A DNA stretch of 64,000 nucleotides, from the NCBI GenBank assembly GCA_017525605.1, contig JAFXSM010000042.1, forward strand, positions 216,658 to 280,657, written 5' to 3'. Origin of the DNA: Treponema sp. Its GTDB lineage: Bacteria > Spirochaetota > Spirochaetia > Treponematales > Treponemataceae. The notes under the pieces were generated by a model. The model was not told the origin of the DNA. It did not search any database and saw nothing but the letters and a program-made list of their open reading frames with translations. Made by a program: the position numbers and the translations under genes. Below are positions 16,085 through 24,479 of this stretch, piece after piece (positions within the stretch are counted from its first letter, which is position 1; the number at the start of each line of letters is the position of its first letter).

Positions 16085-16966
16085 TCAGCACATCCCCATT
16101 CCGTCCGTGCATTCCACAAAATCGATGCCGGACATGTAGTTCCAGAGGTCATCGCGTTGCACTTCGTCCCATTCGTCTTCCGTGCCGAGGAATTTCGCGG
16201 ATTTCAGTGTCGACGAGCGGATGAACGCTTCATTGCGTATGGTCTTGCATGAGCGCGGAATCACGACTTCGCTGATGCCTGTTTCCGCGAATGCCTTCCG
16301 TTCAATGAGCTCAACGCCGTCGGGGATTATCACTTTGCCGGTCAGCCTTTGGGGGCAGCGGACGACAGTCTTTCCGTCCTTCGTCATCAGCAGTCCGTTT
16401 TCGGTTTTGTACGAGGGATTTTCCTCGTCAACGCTGATTTCCATAAGCGAATTGCACCCGTCGAACGTAATGGAACTGACCGCCCGAACGCTTTTCGGAA
16501 TCGTCACCGACAAAAGCGACTTGCACGAACGGAAAGCGCGGTTGCCGAGTGCGACGATGCCGTCGGGAACAGCAATGCGCTCCGCCCGGATGTCGCACTT
16601 TTCGACCGCGCCCTTGATTACCGTCAGAAACGATGCTTTTTCCGCCTTCAGTCCGAGCGAATGCGCGAACGAAACGGCCTCGTCAGGCGACACTCCCTCA
16701 TCTAGCTTCGACAGGAAAAGGGGGAAAGTCGGAATCCATTCGGAGGTCCACGCCTTGTAGAGCGTCACCTTCGCCAAATCGCCGTTCTCCCACGCAAAAA
16801 GAAGCTCGACTTTCTTGTACCCTTCGTTTCTGAAAAGCGGCTTTGCTTTGTGCTCCTCGAAAAACATCGAAAGCAAGGCGTCCGTTCCGGCAGTTCGGAT
16901 TTCAGCTATCTTCTTCCGTTTGAAGGCATCGATTTTCGGCTCATTTTTCGAAACACTCTCGTCCAT
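16085..16966 (-). CDS. BspA-type leucine-rich-repeat protein
   Basis: The 293-residue protein has a helical N-terminal half (residues 1-125, with KVELLFAWENGDLAKVTLYKAW) and a C-terminal run of BspA/LRR_5-type repeats: IAVPDGIVALGNRAFRSCKS, VTIPKSVRAVSSITFDGC, KVIIPDGVELIERKAFAETG and VVIPRSCKTIRNEAFIRSS. Such repeats are abundant in gut Treponema and Bacteroides and mediate binding to host or bacterial surfaces. The start at 16966 is supported by AGGAGACAGATT; a longer frame to 17047 has no comparable site. With this start no signal peptide is visible, so the protein may stay in the cytoplasm, unlike classical surface BspA proteins. It converges on the ATPase-nuclease cassette. Confidence 0.8.
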   Translation of the reverse strand: MDESVSKNEPKIDAFKRKKIAEIRTAGTDALLSMFFEEHKAKPLFRNEGYKKVELLFAWENGDLAKVTLYKAWTSEWIPTFPLFLSKLDEGVSPDEAVSFAHSLGLKAEKASFLTVIKGAVEKCDIRAERIAVPDGIVALGNRAFRSCKSLLSVTIPKSVRAVSSITFDGCNSLMEISVDEENPSYKTENGLLMTKDGKTVVRCPQRLTGKVIIPDGVELIERKAFAETGISEVVIPRSCKTIRNEAFIRSSTLKSAKFLGTEDEWDEVQRDDLWNYMSGIDFVECTDGMGMC

Positions 16967-17059
16967 AATCTGTCTCCTGCAATTCTCCGCACAAAAAAGC
17001 CCGCAATCCGCGCGACGAACAATCGCCGGAATGCAGGCCGTTTTCATATCATTTCAGAA

Positions 17060-18616
17060 TTAGAACTTTGCTTTTCTCAATCGGACTTCCTCGATGTTCT
17101 CGCTGAACAGTTCGCGGAGGTCGTTCAGGCCGAGTGCCATGAGTGCCATGCGGTCGATTCCCATTCCCCACGCGAGAACTGGAACGTCAACGCCCTGAGC
17201 CTTCGTTACTTCCGGGCGGAAGATACCTGCGCCGCCAAGCTCGAACCAGCCGAGAACCGGGTGCTTGATGTGGACTTCAACAGAAGGCTCCGTGAACGGG
17301 AAGTAGCCAGGAACATATTTGACTTCGGTCGCGCCGGCAACCTCTTTTGCGAACATCTCAAGCATTCCGAGAAGAGTGCGCAAGTTCACGTCCTCGCCTG
17401 CGATGATTCCTTCAGTCTGATAGAAGTCGGAAAGGTGTGTCGCGTCAACTTTGTCGTAGCGGAAGCAGCGCGCGATTCCGAAATATTTTCCAGGAATCTC
17501 TGCCTTGTGCAGCTGGTGCGCAGAAAGAACAGTTCCCTGCGAGCGGAGAACAAGCCTTCTCGTGAATTCGTGGTCGAAATCGTAATTCCAGCCGCGAGAA
17601 CCTGTGTTTCCGCCGTCCTTGTGAGTGTTCGCAACGTTCGAAAGCCACGGCTCCTCGATTGTCTTTGCGTGTGTCGGATTCTTGATTCTGTAAACGTCAT
17701 GGATGTCGCGGGCTGCATGGAACTGAGGCATGAAAAGTGCGTCGCCGTTCCAGAATTCAGTCTCGACGAGCGGCCCGTCGTACTCCTGAAAACCGAGCGA
17801 GCAGAGCTTGTCTTTTACATGCTCAAGGAACTGAACGTACGGATTCGTGCGGCCAGGAATGATTCTTGCAGGCGGAATCGAAATGTTGTAGCCACGGAAT
17901 GTGCCTTTTTTCCATTCGCCGGATGCGAGCATTTTCGAGTCGAGCGCGCCGATTTCCTCGCCAGTGATTCCTGCGCTTTTGAGCGCGGAAACGACTTCCT
18001 TGAAATGCTCGGAAAGTCTGTAGAATACCGATTCCCTTTCGATGATTTTGAACGGAGAATCTGCCGCGCCGCGTTTCTTTGCGAATGCGCCGATGACTTT
18101 CTTCTCTTCGTCGCTCAATGTTGCGTTGTCAATCTGACCGTTCTCAGAAGCGGCTGCCCTTTCAAAAAGGGACTTTGCAATCGTGATTCTGCTTGGGATT
18201 TCAGCTCCAGTGTATTCGGCTTTTTTCTCGGCATTCATCTTGAGAACACCGTCTTTCGAGAGCTGTCCGAATGCCGAACCGACATCTTTCTGCTCAAGTC
18301 CCGCACCTTCTGCAATTTCCGGGAGAGTCTTCGCACCGTTTGCCTTTACGAATGCGATGATTCTCTCGTCCGGTGTTCCGTTTTTCGCATAATCGCGACC
18401 CAAATCCGTGATTTCATAGAAGGTGTGCGGTGTTCTGCTTGTGACAGAAAGAAGATTTTTTCCGCCAAGCCATGAGAATGCCTGGTTTGCGTGTCCTTCT
18501 TTGTAATTCAATTCATTCTGAAGTTTCTCAGAGGAAAGCTCATCTTTCTCTGTGTAATTCAGCAAAACTTTGATTTCGAGCGGATGAAGATTTTTGATTA
18601 TGCTCTGAACGTCCAT
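17060..18616 (-). CDS. pheS: phenylalanine--tRNA ligase alpha subunit, archaeal/eukaryotic type
   Basis: This 518-residue subunit charges tRNA-Phe together with a beta chain that is not in the window. It is far longer than the usual bacterial PheS (about 330-350) because it has an N-terminal extension of winged-helix domains (residues 1 to about 190), the layout of archaeal and eukaryotic enzymes, which spirochaetes are known to carry. The class II core shows FWNGDALFMPQFHAARDIHD, GSRGWNYDF, TRRLVLRSQGTVLSA and the C-terminal motif 3 region VPVLAWGMGIDRMALMALG. The start at 18616 follows a GGAG site; an ATG four codons earlier has no good site. Confidence 0.95.
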   Translation of the reverse strand: MDVQSIIKNLHPLEIKVLLNYTEKDELSSEKLQNELNYKEGHANQAFSWLGGKNLLSVTSRTPHTFYEITDLGRDYAKNGTPDERIIAFVKANGAKTLPEIAEGAGLEQKDVGSAFGQLSKDGVLKMNAEKKAEYTGAEIPSRITIAKSLFERAAASENGQIDNATLSDEEKKVIGAFAKKRGAADSPFKIIERESVFYRLSEHFKEVVSALKSAGITGEEIGALDSKMLASGEWKKGTFRGYNISIPPARIIPGRTNPYVQFLEHVKDKLCSLGFQEYDGPLVETEFWNGDALFMPQFHAARDIHDVYRIKNPTHAKTIEEPWLSNVANTHKDGGNTGSRGWNYDFDHEFTRRLVLRSQGTVLSAHQLHKAEIPGKYFGIARCFRYDKVDATHLSDFYQTEGIIAGEDVNLRTLLGMLEMFAKEVAGATEVKYVPGYFPFTEPSVEVHIKHPVLGWFELGGAGIFRPEVTKAQGVDVPVLAWGMGIDRMALMALGLNDLRELFSENIEEVRLRKAKF

Positions 18617-18663
18617 TTTATACTCCATTGTTTGGTAATTTTTTTGTGTGCCTATAAAAACTA

Positions 18664-18693
18664 AAAGCCAGCCTTGTCGCTAAGGTTGGCTTT
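18664..18693 (-). terminator. Rho-independent terminator of the gene at 18715-19122
   Basis: Reading the minus strand, AAAGCCAACCTT pairs with AAGGCTGGCTTT (one G-U pair) and is followed by a U-rich stretch. It separates the small secreted protein gene from pheS. Confidence 0.8.
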
Positions 18694-18714
18694 CGATTTA
18701 TTGAAAATCAGTTG

Positions 18715-19122
18715 TTAGTTGCTGGAAAAAGCCGACTTCTGTCCAAAATGAACTCTGGATTCATATCTTGCCCAGGTCATCTTGTTCTCATCTTTGAAAT
18801 ACTTGACTTTGTCCTTGCTCAAGAACTTGTAGCTCAAGTATCCCTGCTGTGCCTGAAAATCCTTGAGACAAGCAAGAATCGTGTTCATCGCATCGCCCTG
18901 GTCGAAAGAAACTTTCAAGTCAACGTAGTAGATGACAACTTCGTCTGTCAGCGGTGTATAATACATTGTCACGCTTGCTGTCTTCTTCGTGACATGCTGT
19001 TCTTCTGGAACAATTTTCTGTGTAGTCGTGTCAACAGGCTTTGCAAGAAGGTCAGCTTCCTGAGCCGAAGCACATATCGTCATACCCAATGCGACAAAAA
19101 GCATCGCAAAAAACTTTTTCAT
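18715..19122 (-). CDS. small secreted protein of unknown function
   Basis: A 135-residue protein with a clear signal peptide (MKKFFAMLFVALGMTICASA, cleavage near residue 20). The mature part is mixed: a Thr/Lys-rich linker, then two likely beta strands (TASVTMYYTPL, DEVVIYYVDLKVSF) and a helix around AMNTILACLKDFQAQQG. No family was recognised. It has its own terminator and a GGAGG-type ribosome binding site. The preceding gene at 19157-19909 is also an exported unknown, so the pair may act together in the periplasm, but that is inference. Confidence 0.7.
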   Translation of the reverse strand: MKKFFAMLFVALGMTICASAQEADLLAKPVDTTTQKIVPEEQHVTKKTASVTMYYTPLTDEVVIYYVDLKVSFDQGDAMNTILACLKDFQAQQGYLSYKFLSKDKVKYFKDENKMTWARYESRVHFGQKSAFSSN

Positions 19123-19156
19123 ATTTTCCTCCGAAGTGAATTATAAAAAACACCTT

Positions 19157-19909
19157 TCAGAATGTTTTGTATTCAATAATTCTATCTGATTCTAGAAAAA
19201 AATCAAGCAAGACTTTGTAACGTCCCGCGTCTATTCCGATTTTAGGAGGCTCGCAAACCAAAACTGTCCCCGTGATTTCTTTCGGCTTCGTCTTGATTTG
19301 GGTGCGCTCGTATTCGCGGACCGCATTTTTTATCGACTCCTCGCACGCTTTTTTTATTCCGTCGAATCCTTCCGCAAGACGCGCGTAGCCGACTCCGCGA
19401 ATCCGAGGGTGCAGAACCGACATCCACGCATTGTACGAATGAATCTGCGCGTCAGTCCTCCTGTATTCTACCCACGCGGAAAGAACGTCGTCCTTAATCC
19501 ACGGCTTTGCGAATTTGATGTTTGCTTTTTCCGCTTCCGAAAGTTCCCTCACCGGAGTGAATTCGAAATATTCTTTTACGCTCCGAGCCTTGTCCGACGG
19601 CGTGTAATCGAATTTCCAGCCGTAAACCATTCCCTCGACGATGAACGGTGCAAGCTCCTTGATTTTCTTTACGGGAACTGAATAAGTCACTTCCGAATTC
19701 GCCTCTTTGTTCAGAGCTTTTTCTTCGTCCGACGCATTGTCGCTGTCGAAATACCCGGGGTAAACGTCGGTCGCAGCCCAAAGCGAAAAACGAACCTGAC
19801 GTTCCTGCGAGACTTCCGCGCCGAACAAAAGCGCAGATGCAAGAACAAAGGCGAGAGAAGCGATTTTCTTTTTGAACGGAAAAGCGAATTTTTTCATTTC
19901 AAATTTCAT
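19157..19909 (-). CDS. secreted protein of unknown function
   Basis: The 250-residue protein has a signal peptide: a basic start (MKKFAFPFKKK) and a hydrophobic core (IASLAFVLASALLFGA). The mature part has several aromatic-rich strands (VRFSLWAATDVYPGYF, EGMVYGWKFDYTPSD) and helices near the end, with a region from YNAWMSVLHPRIRG to AVREYERT. No family was recognised. The start is uncertain: 19909 lies 5 bases after the rhomboid stop codon and has no strong ribosome binding site, so coupling to the rhomboid gene is likely. An ATG further in (19897) is an alternative. A role near the envelope is all that can be said. Confidence 0.65.
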   Translation of the reverse strand: MKFEMKKFAFPFKKKIASLAFVLASALLFGAEVSQERQVRFSLWAATDVYPGYFDSDNASDEEKALNKEANSEVTYSVPVKKIKELAPFIVEGMVYGWKFDYTPSDKARSVKEYFEFTPVRELSEAEKANIKFAKPWIKDDVLSAWVEYRRTDAQIHSYNAWMSVLHPRIRGVGYARLAEGFDGIKKACEESIKNAVREYERTQIKTKPKEITGTVLVCEPPKIGIDAGRYKVLLDFFLESDRIIEYKTF

Positions 19910-19913
19910 TGAT

Positions 19914-20600
19914 TTATTTTCGGAACGCATCTTTCCAAACTTTTATCGGATTGATTCCCATTCGGACAATAAAATAGAAGAAAGCCGCAACGAATCCCGC
20001 AAGGTGCGTGTAATGCGCAACATTCGAAGTTCTGGAGAACTGAGCGAAGAATTCGATGAGCGCGTAAACGAGAACGAGAACAGGAGCGGGAACAGGAAGC
20101 ACGAACCAGACGTAAATCCTGGACTTCGGGAAAATCACGGCGAATGCAAGGAGGATTCCGTAAATTGCGCCGCTCGCCCCAATCAGCTGCGTGATGAACG
20201 CGTATGGCTGATAGCCGAGCTGCATCTGATACGTTCCGAGCGCGTAGAAAACAGCGACGGAGAAAAGCCCTGAAAGAATTCCTATTACGAAATACAGAAG
20301 CAGGAATTCTTTTGTGCCGACAGCCCTTTCGACCTGAAGCCCGAAAAAGAAAAGTCCGAGCATATTCGAAAAAAGATGCGCGAAATTCGCGTGCATGAAC
20401 ATATATGTCACTGGCTGCCAGATGAATTTCCGATAGACGAACCCGATGACGTTCAGAGAGAAGAAATCCTCGGAAATCGGAATCAGATTTGTGAAATTGT
20501 AAAGAAAGAAAACCGCGAAATTGATGATTATCAGCGCAATCGTCGCATTTTTGAATGTGTATCGGAATGGTGTTCTGATTTTTGATAAAACGTTGTTCAT
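19914..20600 (-). CDS. rhomboid-family intramembrane serine protease
   Basis: The 228-residue inner-membrane protein has about six hydrophobic segments and the rhomboid signature: HANFAHLFSNM in the second segment (residues 70-80), the catalytic serine in GASGAIYG (Ser143) and the catalytic histidine in AHYTHLAG (His199). Rhomboids cleave substrate proteins inside or next to the membrane. Length suits the simple bacterial form without extra domains. It is followed closely by the exported-protein gene at 19909, which could be a coupled partner or substrate (inference). The substrate cannot be identified. Confidence 0.93.
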   Translation of the reverse strand: MNNVLSKIRTPFRYTFKNATIALIIINFAVFFLYNFTNLIPISEDFFSLNVIGFVYRKFIWQPVTYMFMHANFAHLFSNMLGLFFFGLQVERAVGTKEFLLLYFVIGILSGLFSVAVFYALGTYQMQLGYQPYAFITQLIGASGAIYGILLAFAVIFPKSRIYVWFVLPVPAPVLVLVYALIEFFAQFSRTSNVAHYTHLAGFVAAFFYFIVRMGINPIKVWKDAFRK

Positions 20601-20626
20601 ATTTCCTTTTGATTAAAAAGTCATTT

Positions 20627-21826
20627 TCAGTTTGGAAGTTTCACGTCCGAAATTATGCTTTCGTCTGCAAACGTGACTCTGTTCCTTCCGCTGCGCTTTG
20701 AAACGTAAAGAGCCTTGTCCGCCTGGTCAACTATGATGTTCGGTGTGATTCTCGTGGACGAATCACCTGAATAGACTGCGACACCGACAGAAATCGTGAC
20801 TTTCACATGCTGATTTTCGTAGCAGAAGTCGAAATCTTCTATTTTCTTTCTTATTCTTTCTCCAACCGACATCGCTTCTTTCGCATCCGCAGAATTGAGC
20901 ATCACGGTGAATTCCTCGCCGCCGTACCTGGAAGCCATGTCCTCGTCGCGAAGCCCCTCGCGAATCAGGGACGCGACAGTCTGCAAAACATAGTCGCCGC
21001 ACGCATGACCGTATGTGTCGTTGAATTTCTTGAAGAAGTCGATATCGAACATGAGAATGCCGATTTTTTCGCCTGTCTGCCGTGCCTGATCTATTTTTTC
21101 GGAAAGAATGTTGAAGAAATAATACTTGAGCTTGAGCTTCGTCATCATGTCGGTCGCAGAACGTTCGACGAGTGTCGCATTGCTGATTGCAATCGCAGCG
21201 AGCGACGATATGACGAGAATGTGCTCTTTCTCGTAGTCGCTGTAATATTCGCCTGAGTCCCCAGTGTCGTCGCCGATGACGATTCTCTCGCCGAAAACGA
21301 GAATTCCCTGAAGATGCCCCCTCAAAATGAGCGGGATTATCAGTGTCGGGTTCAGCGACTGCAAAATCTCAAGCTCTTTTTTCGTCTTGCTGATGTCCTC
21401 TGCCCGCCTGTGCTTTTCCGAAAGCAGAAGCTCCTCGGTCAGCTCGTGCATCGTAAAAACTGAATTTTCCTTTACGAGAATCGAAGCGATGGAACCGCCG
21501 ATTGATATTTTGTAATCGCTCCCCTTTCGTATGTCGAATCCCATGTAATTCGAGCCAAGAGAGAACGAATCTGAATCGAACGACTCAAGAAGGAAGATTC
21601 CCAAACTCTGGACGAGAAACTGAGCCATGCAGTTATCGAGAATCGACTGGATAAGTTTTCCGAATTCAAGAGTTGAACAGAGGGAACGCGAGATTTCCAG
21701 AATCTGCTGCAAATCGTAGATTTTCTTCTCGTAGCTGTCCACGAAATATTTGCAGTCGAGATTCGTGCAGTTTGCATTCGGTTTCTTCTCAATATCCTGA
21801 ACTATCGTGTTTCTACTGGTTATCAT
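20627..21826 (-). CDS. diguanylate cyclase with N-terminal GAF-like sensor domain
   Basis: The 399-residue cytoplasmic protein makes cyclic di-GMP from two GTP. A GAF-like region (about residues 40-215) with IPLILRGHLQGILVFGE precedes a GGDEF domain whose signature is intact: RYGGEEFTVML (active site about residues 300-309) with ILMFDIDFFKKFNDTYGH upstream. The RDED motif five residues before GGEEF is a product-inhibition I-site. The start at 21826 overlaps the upstream gene by 14 bases with a GGAG site 9 bases away; 21850 is an alternative. The overlap suggests translational coupling with the spirochaete-type protein. The signal sensed by the GAF domain is unknown. Confidence 0.92.
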   Translation of the reverse strand: MITSRNTIVQDIEKKPNANCTNLDCKYFVDSYEKKIYDLQQILEISRSLCSTLEFGKLIQSILDNCMAQFLVQSLGIFLLESFDSDSFSLGSNYMGFDIRKGSDYKISIGGSIASILVKENSVFTMHELTEELLLSEKHRRAEDISKTKKELEILQSLNPTLIIPLILRGHLQGILVFGERIVIGDDTGDSGEYYSDYEKEHILVISSLAAIAISNATLVERSATDMMTKLKLKYYFFNILSEKIDQARQTGEKIGILMFDIDFFKKFNDTYGHACGDYVLQTVASLIREGLRDEDMASRYGGEEFTVMLNSADAKEAMSVGERIRKKIEDFDFCYENQHVKVTISVGVAVYSGDSSTRITPNIIVDQADKALYVSKRSGRNRVTFADESIISDVKLPN

Positions 21827-23399
21827 CTTCAAGTTCTCCGATGATTGCATAGTTCTTCATTATCCTGAGGAATGTTCGCCATGCTGGGTGCTGCTGTTCA
21901 AGAGTACCTGAACCATCTCTGTTTCTTGTCGATGACATGAGAACTTTCACATTCTGTATGAGAGCCGGCTTCGACTTTTTTGCATCCACAATGAGTTCTC
22001 CGACCTGCTTGTACAGAACGAAAATATTCCGCGATTCCGTCTGAATTATGTCGTGAGCCTGATTGTTGATGCTGTCGATGAGCGTGCCGAGCTGCTTGAG
22101 GAACGACGCATCCCTCTTGCTGTCTTCTATTAAACCGACGATATTCGCCATGTCGTTCTGCTTTCCACGATCGAACGAAAGCTCGAATTCTTCAAGGCGT
22201 GCCATGATGTCGTTGCAGGCGTACACTGCCGACGAATACGAAGTTTTGTACGCAGGCGTGTTGAAAAATCCCTCGATGAGGATATTGTTCAAAACGGTCT
22301 TCACGGATTCAGAAAGATAAATCTGCAGGAACGTCTTCAATGTCTGCAACGGCGTAATCCATTCGAACGAATAAGGAGATGCCGTGCGAATGATGTTGTT
22401 CGTCTCCGCATTGTAACCTGCAAGCTGAACAAGAGGAGTCTCCCCGAAAAGTTCTTTCAGTTCAGCGGAAATCGTGAAATCCTTTATCTCGGTCTTGATT
22501 TGTGTCTCATCGGAATCGAATCTTCCTTGAACGTAATTCAGGAATTTGTTTATAGCATTGACTGAATACGAAGCCATCTTCGGTTTGAACGAAGGGTCCT
22601 TTTTTGCAAGGCAGATGATTTTGCGGAGGACTTCAGGCTCCAGGATTTTTCCGAGAATCGAATTGATTTTCTTGATGTTCTCTATGAGCGAATCTTTTTC
22701 ACCAGCAGACAACGTCCTTCCGGTTTTCAGGTATTTCAGAGCGAGGACTGCACGCATGACCGAATTGTTCAGCGACATGCTCGAAGTCAGATAATACAAA
22801 TCCTGCAAATGCTGGCTGATGACTTCCGGTCTGACATCCCGAACATTTGTCAAAGATGACTGCGAGAATGTGTCGAAGTTCGAGTCGAACGCGCGGATCA
22901 CCGCCGCATAGTTGAACCTGCATATATCCGCAAGCTGCTGAACTTTCGCCATAGTCTCGTCGATTTTTCTGAATTCAGGCGTGCTCAAATTCTTGAGCAG
23001 ATTTTCGAACGCACGCTTCTGCTTCTCGAATTCGATTGACATATTGTTGCTCTCTTCGACAGCGCGTTTGCGTTCCTCATATCCGAATTTTTCAAGCTGC
23101 TCCTGCATTGAATCAGTGAAACCTGTCAGAATCAGCTGGTATTCGTACATACCGTTTCTCTGAACATTCTCGCTGCTCACAGTCGATGACAGAATCTCAT
23201 CCAACGGCTTCGCATTTTCATAAAGAATTCTGAAGAGTTCAGCGAAGTTCGGAGTCAGGCATTCGTCCTTGAAAATCTCCTTCGGGTTGCTTTTCAACTC
23301 GTTTTCGATTTTTCGAAGTTCCTGCCGTTTTTTCACTTCCGGTGACGAAGAGTTAAAAATTGATTCAAAAAATTCGGTAATCGCTTGAATTAAACTCAT
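21813..23399 (-). CDS. spirochaete-type cytoplasmic protein of unknown function (possibly the DUF5312 family)
   Basis: This 528-residue protein is soluble and mainly alpha-helical, with long charged coiled-coil-prone stretches (for example residues 15-45 and 110-150). It has no signal peptide or membrane segment. It resembles a conserved spirochaete protein family of unknown function; my naming of DUF5312 is from memory and unverified. It starts with MSLIQAITEFFESIFNSSSP and ends in an acidic tail. It overlaps the diguanylate cyclase by 14 bases, so the two may act together in cyclic di-GMP-linked motility or envelope control; this is inference. Confidence 0.6.
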   Translation of the reverse strand: MSLIQAITEFFESIFNSSSPEVKKRQELRKIENELKSNPKEIFKDECLTPNFAELFRILYENAKPLDEILSSTVSSENVQRNGMYEYQLILTGFTDSMQEQLEKFGYEERKRAVEESNNMSIEFEKQKRAFENLLKNLSTPEFRKIDETMAKVQQLADICRFNYAAVIRAFDSNFDTFSQSSLTNVRDVRPEVISQHLQDLYYLTSSMSLNNSVMRAVLALKYLKTGRTLSAGEKDSLIENIKKINSILGKILEPEVLRKIICLAKKDPSFKPKMASYSVNAINKFLNYVQGRFDSDETQIKTEIKDFTISAELKELFGETPLVQLAGYNAETNNIIRTASPYSFEWITPLQTLKTFLQIYLSESVKTVLNNILIEGFFNTPAYKTSYSSAVYACNDIMARLEEFELSFDRGKQNDMANIVGLIEDSKRDASFLKQLGTLIDSINNQAHDIIQTESRNIFVLYKQVGELIVDAKKSKPALIQNVKVLMSSTRNRDGSGTLEQQHPAWRTFLRIMKNYAIIGELEDDNQ

Positions 23400-23423
23400 A
23401 GTTCTTCCATATTACAATGATTT

Positions 23424-24413
23424 TCAAAGAAATTCAGAAAAAATCTTTCTATAATCATCGACAGATTTTGCGGCAACTATCGTTTTTCTTAATGCGGCAC
23501 TTCCTTCAATTCCTTTCGAGTACGCGCAGAATCTTTTCCGCGCCTCAAGGCACGCACCGATTTCGCCAAAATCCTCGACAAGAAGCTCCAGCTCCCGGAA
23601 TCCCGCCTTGATTTTTTCGCTTATCGGCAAGTCGGTCAGATTTCCGGTCAGCAAGAATTCTTTCGTCCGGGTGAAAATGAACGGATTCCCCATTGCACCG
23701 CGCGCGAACATGACGGCATCGCAATTCGTCGTCTCAAGCATCCGCTTCGCGTCCTCCGGCGAGAACGCGTCCCCGCTTCCGAAAACGGGAATCCTTCCGC
23801 CGACAAACTCCACAAGTTCACGCAGAATGTTCCAGTCGGCTTTGCCCTCGTACCCTTGCGCCCTCGTCCTTCCGTGGAGCGTTATCGCAGCAGCACCAGC
23901 ATCCAACGCAGCCTGAGCAGTTTCCTTCCATGTTATGTTCTCGGAATCCCAGCCGGAGCGGACTTTCACAGTCACGGGAACAGGTCGATTTGAATTCTGA
24001 ACGGCATCGTTCACGGCTTTCACAATCGAATGAAGTTTTTCGGGGTCTTTCGTCAGGCAGCTTCCCGCACCGCTCTTGATGATTTTCGGGACGGGACAGC
24101 CGCCGTTTATGTCGATGCACTCGCACGTAGTTTTTTCGAGGACGATTCTGGCAGCGTCAGCCATTGTTTTTGGAGTTCCGCCAAAAATCTGGACTGCATA
24201 GCTTTTTTCGTTCGGAGCGCGGCGCATGAGCATTTCAGTTTTGAGATTTCCGCGGACGAGTGCCTCTGCGGAAACCATTTCCGTGTACGCAAAATCCGCG
24301 CCGCATTCAGTGCATATCGAGCGGAATGCCCTGTCCGAATATCCGGCAACGGGCGCAAGAAAGAGATTTCCGTTCAGCTTGAGATTTCCGATTTGAACTG
24401 GATGATAGAGCAT
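23424..24413 (-). CDS. tRNA-dihydrouridine synthase (DusB-like)
   Basis: This 329-residue flavoenzyme reduces uridines in tRNA to dihydrouridine with FMN and NADPH. The TIM-barrel shows LAPVAGYSDRAFRSIC at the start, an active-site Cys in INGGCPVPKI followed by SGAGSCL, the phosphate-binding HGRTRAQGYEGKADW and VFGSGDAFSPEDAKRML, and a GAMGNPF loop. The C-terminal helix domain is present. The start at 24413 has a GGAGA site; a longer frame to 24476 runs through the terminator of the upstream tatD and is rejected. Whether it is DusB or another Dus subtype is not settled by sequence alone. Confidence 0.9.
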   Translation of the reverse strand: MLYHPVQIGNLKLNGNLFLAPVAGYSDRAFRSICTECGADFAYTEMVSAEALVRGNLKTEMLMRRAPNEKSYAVQIFGGTPKTMADAARIVLEKTTCECIDINGGCPVPKIIKSGAGSCLTKDPEKLHSIVKAVNDAVQNSNRPVPVTVKVRSGWDSENITWKETAQAALDAGAAAITLHGRTRAQGYEGKADWNILRELVEFVGGRIPVFGSGDAFSPEDAKRMLETTNCDAVMFARGAMGNPFIFTRTKEFLLTGNLTDLPISEKIKAGFRELELLVEDFGEIGACLEARKRFCAYSKGIEGSAALRKTIVAAKSVDDYRKIFSEFL

Positions 24414-24436
24414 TTTGTTTTTCTCCGTTAATAAAA

Positions 24437-24467
24437 AAAATGCGCACAAGAAATCCGTGCGCATTTT
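24437..24467 (-). terminator. Rho-independent terminator of tatD
   Basis: A perfect 11-base stem (AAAATGCGCAC at 24437-24447 with GTGCGCATTTT at 24457-24467) is followed on the minus strand by a U run. It separates tatD from the dus gene. Confidence 0.88.
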
Positions 24468-24479
24468 CCTAGACAAATT

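Noticed and set aside
16850..18475. A 541-codon open frame on the plus strand opposite pheS
   Set aside because: It is antisense to a well-supported pheS gene and shows no recognised motif or ribosome binding site; the codon pattern explains the long open frame.
24413..24476. Upstream start of the dihydrouridine synthase gene
   Set aside because: The extra 21 codons run through the tatD terminator; the ATG at 24413 has a good ribosome binding site.
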